Below the pieces are notes generated by a model. That model was given only the letters and a program-made list of their open reading frames with translations, did no database searches and had not been told where the DNA came from. Shown one piece after another: positions 6,439 through 15,267 of a stretch of DNA of 64,000 nucleotides (position 1 is the first letter of the stretch; each line of letters opens with the position of its first letter). The translations under genes were made by a program, and so were the position numbers. Source of the DNA: Sulfitobacter sp. HGT1 (lineage in GTDB: Bacteria; Pseudomonadota; Alphaproteobacteria; Rhodobacterales; Rhodobacteraceae); NCBI RefSeq assembly GCF_013282155.1, contig NZ_BLWI01000011.1, positions 1 through 64,000 of the forward strand, given 5' to 3'.

Positions 6439-8946
6439 TTGTATAAACAGCTCGCCGCTCTTTTTGCCCGATACACCGCTGCGCACCTGAAAGCGCAGGG
6501 GAAACCGCAGGCGCTTACTGGTTCCGATGGGCGGGTTATTGGCGCGCTGGACGTCATAACCTTGGACAAGGGGCATATCCGGCTGGCTGGCTGGTCACGC
6601 GCCGATGAAATTGTTCTGCATATGAACGGCATCAAGGCCAGCGTTCAGCCCGGTTTGCGCCGCGATGATGTCGCGCAGGCTTATGGTTTTGATGCACATC
6701 TTGGTTTCGATATCACCGTGCCGTTGGGGCCCTTGAAATTGACTGAAATCGCGCGCTTTGGGCTGGAATTTCATAGCGTTGGACCAGACCAGCCAACGAT
6801 CGCGATGACACTGCCCTTGGACCATCTGCACCTGGTTCGCCTGCAGGTTCTCTATGCCTTTCTTGTTGCGATTTTTACGCAAATCCCCCCTGGGATTGGA
6901 TGGCTGGCGACCAGCAACCCCAAATACCGCGGGCGCATCAAACAGGGTTTGCAGCTTACCGCGCTGCCGCAATCGCGCGAATTGGATCCCGATCTTTTTC
7001 GCATTCCCGACAAACTGCCACAGCTGCGACCAGACAGCCGTATCACGATCATTATGCCTGTTTTCAACGCGTTTGAGCTACTGCAAGACGCCCTTGAACG
7101 GGTCAAAAACCACACCGAACTGCCATGGCGGCTCATCCTGATCGAAGATGCCTCGACAGATATCCGCGTCCGCCCCTTCCTCAGAAGTTGGGAAAACGGG
7201 CATTCCGATCAGGTTATCCTTATAGAAAACAAGGAGAACCTTGGGTTCATCCGAAGTGTTAACAAAGGGTTTGAAAAGGCCTTGCTTTGGTATGACCCTG
7301 TGGTCTTGCTGAACTCTGACGCGTTTGTTCCGGTCAACTGGGCGGCCCGGTTGATTGGGCCCCTTTTTGCACGCAAGAACGTCGCAACGGTGACCCCCAT
7401 GTCCAACGACGCCGAGATTTTTTCGGCCCCGCTGATCTGCCATCCACAAGAATTAACCACAGGGCAAGGGGATCTTATTGACAAAACGGCAGCATCCCTG
7501 AACCCGACGGCTGAACAAATCGCGATGCCAACAGGGGTCGGATTCTGCATGGCGATGAATCTTGCGTATCTTTGGAAAGTCCCCAATTTCGATACGGCTT
7601 TCGGGCGTGGCTATGGCGAAGAAGTCGACTGGTGCCAGCGGGTCCGCGATTTGGGCGGCCTGCATCTAAGCGCGAATAACCTGTTCGTTGAACACCGCGG
7701 CGGTCAGAGTTTCGGAAATGAGGAAAAGCAGCGCCTTATTGCTGAAAATAATAAGAAAATTCGCCAAAGATATCCGGATTTCGACCGCGACGTTCAACAC
7801 TTTGTTCAATCTGACCCGCTACGGTCCACCAGACTGGCGCTCGCGCTCGCTTGGGTGGGGGCACAAGACAACTATCCGGTTTCCATATATCTCGCGCACA
7901 GTATGGGGGGCGGCGCAGATGCCTATCTTGCAAAAAGGATCGCCACGAAACACCACACCCTTGACCGGTCTGCTGTGGTGCTGCGGGTGGGGGGCAAACA
8001 GCGGTGGCAGATCGAACTTGTAACCCCTGATGGAACCATATCCGGCAACACCAACAGCCTGGATTACGTGTTGCAGATGCTGGCACCGATCTCGCGCCGT
8101 CGCATCGTCTATTCCTGCGGCGTCGGTGACCATGATCCCATCGATTTACCCGGTGCGCTTTTCAAGCTCAGCAACAACGGTCGCCACACGATCGAAGTTC
8201 TCTTTCACGATTACTTCCCCATATCTCCATCCTATACGCTACTGGATGATACAGGCATCTATCACGGCGTGCCCCCAGCCTTGAACACTGATGGCGTCAA
8301 ACCTGCGGGCTCCCTTCCATCGCAAACACTTAAAGACTGGCAAAACGCCTGGTCCATGATTTTGGAAACTGCAAAAGACATCATCGTCTTTTCGCCCAGC
8401 AGCGCAGAGATTGTGAAATCCGTATATCCGGGCATTTCGGAAAAAATTTCAATTCGCCCTCACCGACTGTTGCAAGATGTCCCGATCATCCCTGCACGCC
8501 CAGTCGGGTCGCGGCGGGTCGTTGCGATTCTAGGGGACATTGGCCTTCAGAAAGGCGCAGGGATCATCAAGGATCTCGCCCGGAATTTTGAGAAAAACGA
8601 CATCGGCCTCGTCATTATCGGCAACTTTGACAACAGTTTTCCCATTCCGCCTTCCGTGCCCGTTCATGGCAGCTACCGGATTGAAAACCTTACGCATATT
8701 TGTGCACGATACGGGGTGACCGACTGGCTTATTCCGTCAATCTGGCCGGAGACATTTTCCTTTACGACCCATGAAGCGTTGGCAACGGGTCTGCCTGTCC
8801 ACGCCTTTGACCTTGGTGCGCAAGGGGCCGCAGTCAGGCAGGCCAAGAACGGGTTTCCGATTGAATTTTCGCAAGGCGGCCTTCAGCACAAAAACCTGAT
8901 CGAGCATTTCCACAGATACCTTCACCCGCACCGGAATGCTGCGTAA
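6439..8946 (+). CDS. Large bifunctional glycosyltransferase (GT2 plus C-terminal GT4-like)
   Basis: An 835-residue cytoplasmic glycosyltransferase with two apparent catalytic units. A roseobacter-type N-terminal region (about 30-120) is followed by a GT2 domain from about residue 200 (ITIIMPVFNA, then the acceptor-side Asp in LLNSDAF, then FGRGYGEEVDWC). The C-terminal third, from about residue 690, has a GT4-like fold (ILGDIGLQKGAG, later WPETFSFTTHEALATGLPV). Such fusions add successive sugars to capsule or lipopolysaccharide chains. The start is a TTG with a weak ribosome site and the frame is open further upstream, so the N-terminus is uncertain. Its stop overlaps the next start by one base (TAATG). 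Confidence 0.82.
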   Translation: MYKQLAALFARYTAAHLKAQGKPQALTGSDGRVIGALDVITLDKGHIRLAGWSRADEIVLHMNGIKASVQPGLRRDDVAQAYGFDAHLGFDITVPLGPLKLTEIARFGLEFHSVGPDQPTIAMTLPLDHLHLVRLQVLYAFLVAIFTQIPPGIGWLATSNPKYRGRIKQGLQLTALPQSRELDPDLFRIPDKLPQLRPDSRITIIMPVFNAFELLQDALERVKNHTELPWRLILIEDASTDIRVRPFLRSWENGHSDQVILIENKENLGFIRSVNKGFEKALLWYDPVVLLNSDAFVPVNWAARLIGPLFARKNVATVTPMSNDAEIFSAPLICHPQELTTGQGDLIDKTAASLNPTAEQIAMPTGVGFCMAMNLAYLWKVPNFDTAFGRGYGEEVDWCQRVRDLGGLHLSANNLFVEHRGGQSFGNEEKQRLIAENNKKIRQRYPDFDRDVQHFVQSDPLRSTRLALALAWVGAQDNYPVSIYLAHSMGGGADAYLAKRIATKHHTLDRSAVVLRVGGKQRWQIELVTPDGTISGNTNSLDYVLQMLAPISRRRIVYSCGVGDHDPIDLPGALFKLSNNGRHTIEVLFHDYFPISPSYTLLDDTGIYHGVPPALNTDGVKPAGSLPSQTLKDWQNAWSMILETAKDIIVFSPSSAEIVKSVYPGISEKISIRPHRLLQDVPIIPARPVGSRRVVAILGDIGLQKGAGIIKDLARNFEKNDIGLVIIGNFDNSFPIPPSVPVHGSYRIENLTHICARYGVTDWLIPSIWPETFSFTTHEALATGLPVHAFDLGAQGAAVRQAKNGFPIEFSQGGLQHKNLIEHFHRYLHPHRNAA

Positions 8947-9680
8947 TGAGCCCCATGTCTGTCCCCATCAAAAAGCTACAGGCTGTCGGTGTAGAGGTGT
9001 TGAACCGCGGCGGTTCTGCTGTGAACTTGCCGCAGCATACGATCATCGAAGCGCCCGCAAGCCTGAAGTGGACCCAGTACGAACATTCGATCGAGCTTGG
9101 TGCCTTTTCTTATCAGGTTTCGGGATATTGTTTTGCCGCACGGATTGGACGGTACTGTTCATTTGGCGAAGGTGTGCAAATCGGTCGGCAGAACCATCCG
9201 ACGCATTGGGCATCCACCAGCCCGGCCTTTTATTTGGGGGATGAACTGTTTGATCTTGCAGATGGTTTTGCGGCGGCCGAACATTACCACAACTATAAAT
9301 TTACCTTCAAAGGGCCACCAACCAAGGTCAAAATCACGACAATCGGCAATGATGTTTGGATCGGCCATGGCGCATATATTGCCGCTGGCGTGACGATTGG
9401 CGATGGCGCGATTATTGGTGCCCACGCCGTTGTCACACGCGACGTTCCAGCATTTTCCGTGGTCGCGGGAAACCCTGCCAGCATCAAAAAAATGCGACTG
9501 CCCGCCTCGCTCATTACTCCGATGTTGCGCAGCCAATGGTGGCGATTTGCGCCGTGGCAAATGGACCACCTTGATCCGTCAGACCCGACCGAATTTTGCA
9601 AGGGCATTCATCATATGCTTGCCGGAACGGCCCCCTATCAGCCTGACCCAGTCGACCTGCGAAATGGCATTCCAGCGTGA
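8946..9680 (+). CDS. CatB-like hexapeptide acetyltransferase
   Basis: A 244-residue xenobiotic-acyltransferase-type (CatB/VatD-like) enzyme. The early beta-helix turn reads RIGRYCSFGEGVQIG and is followed by a long loop with the NHPTHWAST segment, which carries the catalytic histidine region of this subgroup. The helix resumes with IGNDVWIGHGAYI, VTIGDGAIIGAHAVVTRDVP and SVVAGNPAS. It probably O-acetylates a sugar of the surface polymer, as the gene is translationally coupled to the upstream glycosyltransferase (TAATG) and the downstream sulfotransferase (GTGA). Confidence 0.85.
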   Translation: MSPMSVPIKKLQAVGVEVLNRGGSAVNLPQHTIIEAPASLKWTQYEHSIELGAFSYQVSGYCFAARIGRYCSFGEGVQIGRQNHPTHWASTSPAFYLGDELFDLADGFAAAEHYHNYKFTFKGPPTKVKITTIGNDVWIGHGAYIAAGVTIGDGAIIGAHAVVTRDVPAFSVVAGNPASIKKMRLPASLITPMLRSQWWRFAPWQMDHLDPSDPTEFCKGIHHMLAGTAPYQPDPVDLRNGIPA

Positions 9681-10441
9681 GGAAAATCGTATTCCTTCAT
9701 ATCCCTAAAACCGCCGGGCAAACGGTGCACTCGGAACTTTCACGTATCGTGGGGCCAGGCCAGACATCGCCGGTCCGCGTGCACACTCAAGCGGAGCAAA
9801 ACGGGCAGTTTCCTCCCGGATACACGCTATATTCCGGGCATCTGGATTGGGAACATCTTGATCAAGTGCAAGGAGACCGGTTCGTTTTCACGATACTGCG
9901 GGATCCGTTTGAACGTATCGCGTCATTTTACTTCTATCTGCATCACAAGTCGTTGGCGCTGCCCCCGGCGACGCTGAACGAACCCGCGCACACCGGCCTT
10001 AGGAACATCAGGGAACGGACGGTTGATGATTATTTCTTTGGCGGTGCTGCCAATTGGCAGCAGTTCATTCTTGATCACTACGACAACTTCTATTGCACGT
10101 ATTTCGCGACCCGGAAAATCCGCGGGGCAAGCGACGTCGCAAAACTTCACCCCAATGATCTGATTGAGATGGCCCAAAAGCAGGCAGACCTGCTGGACCG
10201 CATATACCCCATCGAACGGCTAACCCTGCTTGAAGCGGATATTGCCCGCCTTACGGGGGCGCGCATTTCAGTCGCAGAAAAGCGGGTCAACGCGGGGCCG
10301 CAAGCAGAGGGCACGAAACGCTGGCCCCAACTGCTTGAGAAAATCGAAAGTGATGCCAATCGTGAAAAGCTGACGGGTTTTGCCGTCAAGGATATCGAGT
10401 TGATGCGACGTCTGCGCCATCAAGGAGTTTTGCACGGATGA
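9677..10441 (+). CDS. Sulfotransferase family protein (PF03567-type)
   Basis: A 254-residue carbohydrate sulfotransferase-like protein. The 5'-phosphosulfate-binding loop is at the very N-terminus (FLHIPKTAGQT) and the 3'-phosphate-binding motif follows as FTILRDPFERIASFY, so PAPS is the expected sulfate donor. GTG at 9677 overlaps the preceding stop by four bases (GTGA). With the acyltransferase and glycosyltransferase upstream it forms a tight three-gene unit likely to decorate an exported polysaccharide. The acceptor sugar is unknown. Confidence 0.85.
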   Translation: MRKIVFLHIPKTAGQTVHSELSRIVGPGQTSPVRVHTQAEQNGQFPPGYTLYSGHLDWEHLDQVQGDRFVFTILRDPFERIASFYFYLHHKSLALPPATLNEPAHTGLRNIRERTVDDYFFGGAANWQQFILDHYDNFYCTYFATRKIRGASDVAKLHPNDLIEMAQKQADLLDRIYPIERLTLLEADIARLTGARISVAEKRVNAGPQAEGTKRWPQLLEKIESDANREKLTGFAVKDIELMRRLRHQGVLHG

Positions 10442-10446
10442 GCCGT

Positions 10447-11370
10447 TCACAGCTTTCCCAATCGCGCCAATATGCGCAGGGCCAAATCACCAGCCAGAGT
10501 TTGCCGGTAGACACCAAGCGATTGCGGGGATGGCCGCCAGTTGATCGCCGGCTGCGCCCGCCAATCCGCAAAATCGAACAAAACGCGGCGATTTCGGCGG
10601 GTCAGAACGGGCGAAAGACCGGTCAGTACATTCAGGTTTCGGTCGACCCAACCCGCAAATACATGCTGGATCACTGCCATCGCCCGGCGCCCCGCATGTG
10701 CCTGACTACACCCAAGAAGATTACCGCCATGCTGACGGTAAAAAAGGCCGGGCCTCGCATCATGGATGATATCAAAACCGGCCCCAGTCGCAGTTTGATA
10801 CACCCACCAATCATGAAACGGGACACCCGCATTCAACGCAAAAGGCAAGGCACTGCGCAAAAAATCGGTGACGTCGGGCGGTATCACAAGGGTATTGCCG
10901 CGCAAAACATTCTGCACCAAGGCATTCCCGAATGCGAACGGCCGCTGGAAATCGGTAGATATGCCAACTGTGTTCAGGCTGGCATCGGTATAGATACTGC
11001 GGCTCGAATAGATTTCAGCACCTGTCCCGCGCCAGATCATATCAACCGCACGCGCCAGTTTATGGGGCAACCAAACATCATCCTGATCGGCAAAGGCGAT
11101 CCAAGCACCGTCCAATTCAGAGTGCCCCAACATTGTCATGAAATTTTGCGCGCATCCCTGACCGGGTCCGCAAATCAAACGGATATTACGATCGGGGTGG
11201 TCTGCGATAAACCTTTTGACGCATTCGACGGTCTGATCGGTCGAACCATCATCGCTGATCCAAAGGCTCCATTCCCGATGGGTTTGGGCAAGAATGGAAT
11301 TCAGCTGCGCCCCGATAAACGGCGCGCCATTCATCGTACAAAGCAAGATATGAACATGCGGCGATTTCAA
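10447..11370 (-). CDS. Glycosyltransferase family 2 (rhamnosyltransferase-like)
   Basis: A 307-residue GT2 enzyme. The nucleotide-sugar-binding start VHILLCTMNGAPFI is followed by WISDDGSTDQT and the FADQDDVWLPHKL signature common in rhamnosyl- and related transferases of O-antigen and capsule clusters. It would act in the cytoplasm, adding a sugar to a growing chain. The start is TTG at 11370 behind a GGGGTGA ribosome site. It converges on the sulfotransferase gene (six bases between stops) and is divergent from kpsE. Confidence 0.88.
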   Translation of the reverse strand: MKSPHVHILLCTMNGAPFIGAQLNSILAQTHREWSLWISDDGSTDQTVECVKRFIADHPDRNIRLICGPGQGCAQNFMTMLGHSELDGAWIAFADQDDVWLPHKLARAVDMIWRGTGAEIYSSRSIYTDASLNTVGISTDFQRPFAFGNALVQNVLRGNTLVIPPDVTDFLRSALPFALNAGVPFHDWWVYQTATGAGFDIIHDARPGLFYRQHGGNLLGCSQAHAGRRAMAVIQHVFAGWVDRNLNVLTGLSPVLTRRNRRVLFDFADWRAQPAINWRPSPQSLGVYRQTLAGDLALRILARLGKL

Positions 11371-11451
11371 AACAATTCACCCCTTACACCACTCGTTTAC
11401 AGGCCAACAAAAAACACAGACCGCTTAATATTCAGTGATCGGGTTTAGGAT

Positions 11452-12810
11452 ATGGCACACACAGATCCGCTGCCCGATGGCACGCCTGCCCGCACGCGCA
11501 AATTGACCCATGACATCCGCAAGGCGCTAAAGATGAGGGAGAGAGAGACCGCCCTGGCGCGAATTGAAAAACAGCGCAGTGCCAAAAAGGCCGAGATCGC
11601 CGCGAAAGTGCAGCAAACAGATTTGATCCTTGCGCAGGGTAATCTGCCCGCCTTGCGGCAAACGCACCATCCGGTTGCCCCCCCTGTGCGGGATGCCCGT
11701 ATCAAACCGCGCCACCGTGCGGTTTTCCTGAGTTTTGTGATCTGCGTCTTGGGCACAAACCTCGTGTCGGCTTGGTATTTGTGGGAACGCGCAGCAGACC
11801 GCTTTGTGTCGGTTGCCGGGTTTTCTGTTCGTACCGAAGATACCAGTTCGGCGATTGAACTGTTGGGCGGCGTTGCAGAGCTGTCTGGATCCGGGTCTTC
11901 CGATGAAGATATTCTGTACGAGTTTATCCAAAGCCAGGATCTGGTGCGCACCGTGGACGAGGCGCTTGATCTGCGCAGTCTTTGGTCAAAGGCCGATCCG
12001 GAAATCGACCCGGTTTTCAGCTATCACCCCCCGGGCACGATCGAGGATCTGACCGACTATTGGGCGCGCATGGTCGATGTCTATAGCGATGGCAGCACCG
12101 GTCTGATTGATCTGGAAGTGCAGGCGTTTACCCCACAAGACGCCCAAGACATCGCGCGGTTGATCTATGAAGAAAGCAGCCGGATGATCAACCAGCTGTC
12201 CGATATCGCGAGAGAAGACGCAACACGCCATGCCCGCGAAGAGCTGGAGACCGCCGTTCAACGGCTGAAAATTGCCCGATCCGAGGTGACGAGGTTCCGC
12301 AATCTCAATCAGGTGGTATCGCCCGATGCGACATTGCAAATCCAGACGGGGCTGCTGTCTTCGCTGGAAACGCAACTGGCCGAAACGCTGATTGATATTG
12401 ATATGCTCCGACAGACCAGCACGGCAAAAGACCCCCGCACCAAGCAGGCAGAGCGGCGTCAGGCCGTGATCGAAGAACGGCTGAAGCAAGAGCGTGCGAA
12501 ACTGGGGATCGGCAGTGGCAACGGCACGGCTGACAGCGGTTTCGCCGATCTGGTAGGAGAGTTCGAGAGCCTGTCGGTTGACCGCGATTTTGCCGAACAA
12601 TCCTATACTGCGGCGCTGGCCTCTTATGACGCCGCAGTCGCGGAATCGCGCCGCCAGACCCGTTACCTTGCCGCGCATGTCAAACCGACCCTGGCTGAAA
12701 AATCTATGCGCCCCGACCGGCTGCTCACCATGGCGCTGGTTGCATTATTCAGCTTTCTGATCTGGGCAATTCTTGTGATGATTGGCTATTCCTTAAGGGA
12801 TCGGCGCTAG
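11452..12810 (+). CDS. kpsE: Capsule export inner-membrane adaptor (KpsE/Wzz family)
   Basis: A 452-residue polysaccharide co-polymerase-type protein that bridges an ABC capsule exporter to the periplasm. It has a long charged cytoplasmic N-terminus, a transmembrane segment at about 90-110 (AVFLSFVICVLGTNLVSAW), a large periplasmic region rich in coiled coil (around 260-370) and a second transmembrane segment near the C-terminus (LLTMALVALFSFLIWAILV). The start at 11452 has TAGGAT just upstream. It begins the kpsE-kpsT-sulfotransferase-kpsM run. Confidence 0.86.
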   Translation: MAHTDPLPDGTPARTRKLTHDIRKALKMRERETALARIEKQRSAKKAEIAAKVQQTDLILAQGNLPALRQTHHPVAPPVRDARIKPRHRAVFLSFVICVLGTNLVSAWYLWERAADRFVSVAGFSVRTEDTSSAIELLGGVAELSGSGSSDEDILYEFIQSQDLVRTVDEALDLRSLWSKADPEIDPVFSYHPPGTIEDLTDYWARMVDVYSDGSTGLIDLEVQAFTPQDAQDIARLIYEESSRMINQLSDIAREDATRHAREELETAVQRLKIARSEVTRFRNLNQVVSPDATLQIQTGLLSSLETQLAETLIDIDMLRQTSTAKDPRTKQAERRQAVIEERLKQERAKLGIGSGNGTADSGFADLVGEFESLSVDRDFAEQSYTAALASYDAAVAESRRQTRYLAAHVKPTLAEKSMRPDRLLTMALVALFSFLIWAILVMIGYSLRDRR

Positions 12811-12818
12811 ATTTCGCC

Positions 12819-13475
12819 ATGATCCTTTTGCGCAATCTGACAAAATCCTATCATGTGAACGGCACCCGAAAACTTGTCGCCGATCGGATAAATGCAGCCT
12901 TTCCCGGCCAAGTTTCCGTGGGGCTGTTAGGGCGCAACGGGGCAGGAAAATCTACATTGTTGCGGATGATTGCGGGCACGGCCGACCCGACATCCGGCGA
13001 AGTGTTGAGCGATGGTAATGTGTCGTTTCCGGTTGGCTTTGCCGGGTCCTTTCACCCCGATATGACTGGCGCGCAAAACACCAGATTTGTTGCGCGCATA
13101 TACGGTGCCAACAGTGACGCCCTTATGGATTATGTCGCGGATTTTGCCGAACTTGGCCCCCAATTCCATGCGCCAATCCGCTCGTATTCATCGGGGATGC
13201 GGTCCCGCCTTGCCTTTGGTGTGTCGATGGGGCTGACCTTTGATACCTATCTGATTGATGAAATTACCGCCGTTGGCGACGCCGCGTTCAAACGCAAAAG
13301 CAAAGCCGTCTTTGCCGATAGAATGTCGCGTGCCGGGGCGATTTTTGTAAGCCATTCCATCGGGTTACTGCGCGAGATGTGCAGCGCGGGTGCGGTTCTT
13401 GAGAAAGGTCAGTTGATTTACTTTGACGATATTAACGAAGCGATAGAACTGCACGAGTACAACATGAAACCCTGA
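12819..13475 (+). CDS. kpsT: Capsule polysaccharide ABC transporter ATPase (KpsT)
   Basis: A 218-residue ATPase that powers export of polysaccharide across the inner membrane. Walker A is GRNGAGKST, the ABC signature is YSSGMRSRLAFG and Walker B is TYLIDEIT, followed by the D-loop-side AVGDAAF and the switch His in FVSHS. Length and the short N-terminus match KpsT rather than Wzt, which has an extra carbohydrate-binding tail. It begins eight bases after kpsE. Confidence 0.92.
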   Translation: MILLRNLTKSYHVNGTRKLVADRINAAFPGQVSVGLLGRNGAGKSTLLRMIAGTADPTSGEVLSDGNVSFPVGFAGSFHPDMTGAQNTRFVARIYGANSDALMDYVADFAELGPQFHAPIRSYSSGMRSRLAFGVSMGLTFDTYLIDEITAVGDAAFKRKSKAVFADRMSRAGAIFVSHSIGLLREMCSAGAVLEKGQLIYFDDINEAIELHEYNMKP

Positions 13476-13503
13476 CCCCACGCGTTTGGACAAGGTTTCA
13501 TTC

Positions 13504-14418
13504 ATGCCTGATTATTCCTTTCCATCAACGGCCACGATGGTTTTTTGCATTGGTGCCCAAAAGGCAGGGACGACCTGGCTTTACGACGCTTTGCGACAAA
13601 GCGATGAGGTATATTTCTCGCGGAACAAGGAACTGCATTATTTCGATGTGATTGCCGGCAAGGCGAGACAGGTGTTCGACATCCGTATTCACGCGGCCCA
13701 GACCTTGGCGCAACGATTGGTCCCACAGTTGGGCCCCCGAAACCGCGCCAACCTGCAACAGCTGCGCGACCTCACCGATCTTTTGGATATTTATACTTCT
13801 CAGGCTGACGACCACTCGGCCTATCTTGATTATTTGCTGGATCAGTATGACGGCCAACCTGTCGTATGTGATATCACGCCAGCCTATGCGGTTCTGGATC
13901 GCGAGGTTTTCGCGCAAATGGGGCAGATCGGGTCTGCCAAATTCATCTTTATCCTGCGCGACCCGATTGACCGGATGTGGTCACAGATCAGAATGGCGAT
14001 CAAAACGACCAATCCGCCGCCCCCCTGTTTTCAGGATGCCTGCATTGCCCGCGCGCAACATCTGATTTCAACCGGGCGATTGACCAAGATCGAAAGAGCG
14101 GATTACCGGCGCACTATTAATGAGTTAGAGGCCGCGATCCCATCCGACCGGATCAAGTACCTGTTTTACGAGGATCTGTTCAAACCTGCTTCGATGGATC
14201 GCCTTTGCGGGTTTTTGGGGATCAGAAAGATCGCGGCAGACCCAGACACGCATATTAATCCGGGCACAAAGGCGGTTATGCCCAAGGATGTTCGCGCAGG
14301 GCTTTTTGATGCCTTTGCCCCGCAATATGCTTTCGTTCAGGAACGCTTTGGCGATCTGGTACCCGATCAATGGGATGGCGGGTTTCAATCAACGCTTCCC
14401 CCAACCGGGACCGCCTGA
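13504..14418 (+). CDS. Sulfotransferase inserted in the capsule export genes
   Basis: A 304-residue sulfotransferase. The PAPS 5'-loop reads IGAQKAGTTWLYDAL and the 3'-phosphate site reads FILRDPIDRMWSQIRM, resembling the NDST-like sulfotransferase domain. I prefer ATG 13504 (CAAGG upstream) over the in-frame TTG at 13486. It sits between kpsT and kpsM and its stop overlaps the kpsM start by one base (TGATG). That placement argues that sulfation and export of the same polymer are linked. The sugar acceptor is unknown. Confidence 0.88.
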   Translation: MPDYSFPSTATMVFCIGAQKAGTTWLYDALRQSDEVYFSRNKELHYFDVIAGKARQVFDIRIHAAQTLAQRLVPQLGPRNRANLQQLRDLTDLLDIYTSQADDHSAYLDYLLDQYDGQPVVCDITPAYAVLDREVFAQMGQIGSAKFIFILRDPIDRMWSQIRMAIKTTNPPPPCFQDACIARAQHLISTGRLTKIERADYRRTINELEAAIPSDRIKYLFYEDLFKPASMDRLCGFLGIRKIAADPDTHINPGTKAVMPKDVRAGLFDAFAPQYAFVQERFGDLVPDQWDGGFQSTLPPTGTA

Positions 14419-15236
14419 TGATCGTCGATCCCGTCACGGTAGCGCGCCCATTGCGCAGGGTCCGCAGCCCCCAGCGCTTTATGACCGCACGAACGATCTG
14501 CGCGCTCATTTTGCGAGAAATGACAACAAGCTACGGTCGGTCCCCCGGCGGGTACCTCTGGGCCTTGGCGGAACCTGTTCTTGGCATCGCGCTGCTGTCG
14601 GTGATTTTTTCAATCGGGTTTCGCAGCCCCCTGCTGGGCACAAATTTTGCGATGTTTTATGCAACTGGCCTGCTGCCTTTTTTGATGTTCAATGACCTTA
14701 GCACCAAGACAGCGCAGGCGATCAACTATTCGAAACAACTGCTCTCCTACCCGCGGGTCACTTTCGTCGATGCAATCGCGGGCCGGTTCATTCTCAACCT
14801 TCTGACGCAGCTCCTTGTGGGGATTATCGTGTTTTCAGGCATCATTATTGCCTTTGAAACCCGAACAAGTCTTGAGTGGGGAAAGATCATCAGCGCTTTC
14901 ACGATGACCGCCGCCTTTGGGCTGGGGGTCGGGACGTTCAACTGTTTTCTGATGTCGATGTTCCCGATCTGGCAGCGCGTGTACAGCATTCTAACCCGCC
15001 CTCTTTTGCTGGTCTCCGGCGTCATTTTCACACTGGAGGCCGTTCCCCACCCTTATCAGGACTGGCTTTGGTACAACCCGCTTGTGCATATTATCGGGAC
15101 CATGCGCGCCGGTTATTACAACAGCTATGATGCCGTCTATGCAAACCAGACCTATGTGTTTGCGCTTTCAGGTCTGCTTGGCTTCTTGGGGCTGGTGTTC
15201 CTGCGCAGATATCACCGTGACATCATGGAGCTTTGA
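14418..15236 (+). CDS. kpsM: Capsule polysaccharide ABC transporter permease (KpsM)
   Basis: A 272-residue ABC-2-type permease, the membrane partner of KpsT. After an N-terminal cytoplasmic segment with TICALILREMTTSYG there are six hydrophobic spans; the YNPLVHIIGTMRAGYY stretch before the last span is highly typical of KpsM-type exporters. I chose ATG 14418, which overlaps the preceding stop, rather than an in-frame start at 14370 inside the sulfotransferase. No KpsC/KpsS-type genes lie in this window. Confidence 0.92.
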   Translation: MIVDPVTVARPLRRVRSPQRFMTARTICALILREMTTSYGRSPGGYLWALAEPVLGIALLSVIFSIGFRSPLLGTNFAMFYATGLLPFLMFNDLSTKTAQAINYSKQLLSYPRVTFVDAIAGRFILNLLTQLLVGIIVFSGIIIAFETRTSLEWGKIISAFTMTAAFGLGVGTFNCFLMSMFPIWQRVYSILTRPLLLVSGVIFTLEAVPHPYQDWLWYNPLVHIIGTMRAGYYNSYDAVYANQTYVFALSGLLGFLGLVFLRRYHRDIMEL

Positions 15237-15267
15237 GCGGGCAGAGGCATACCCAGAAGACAAGACA

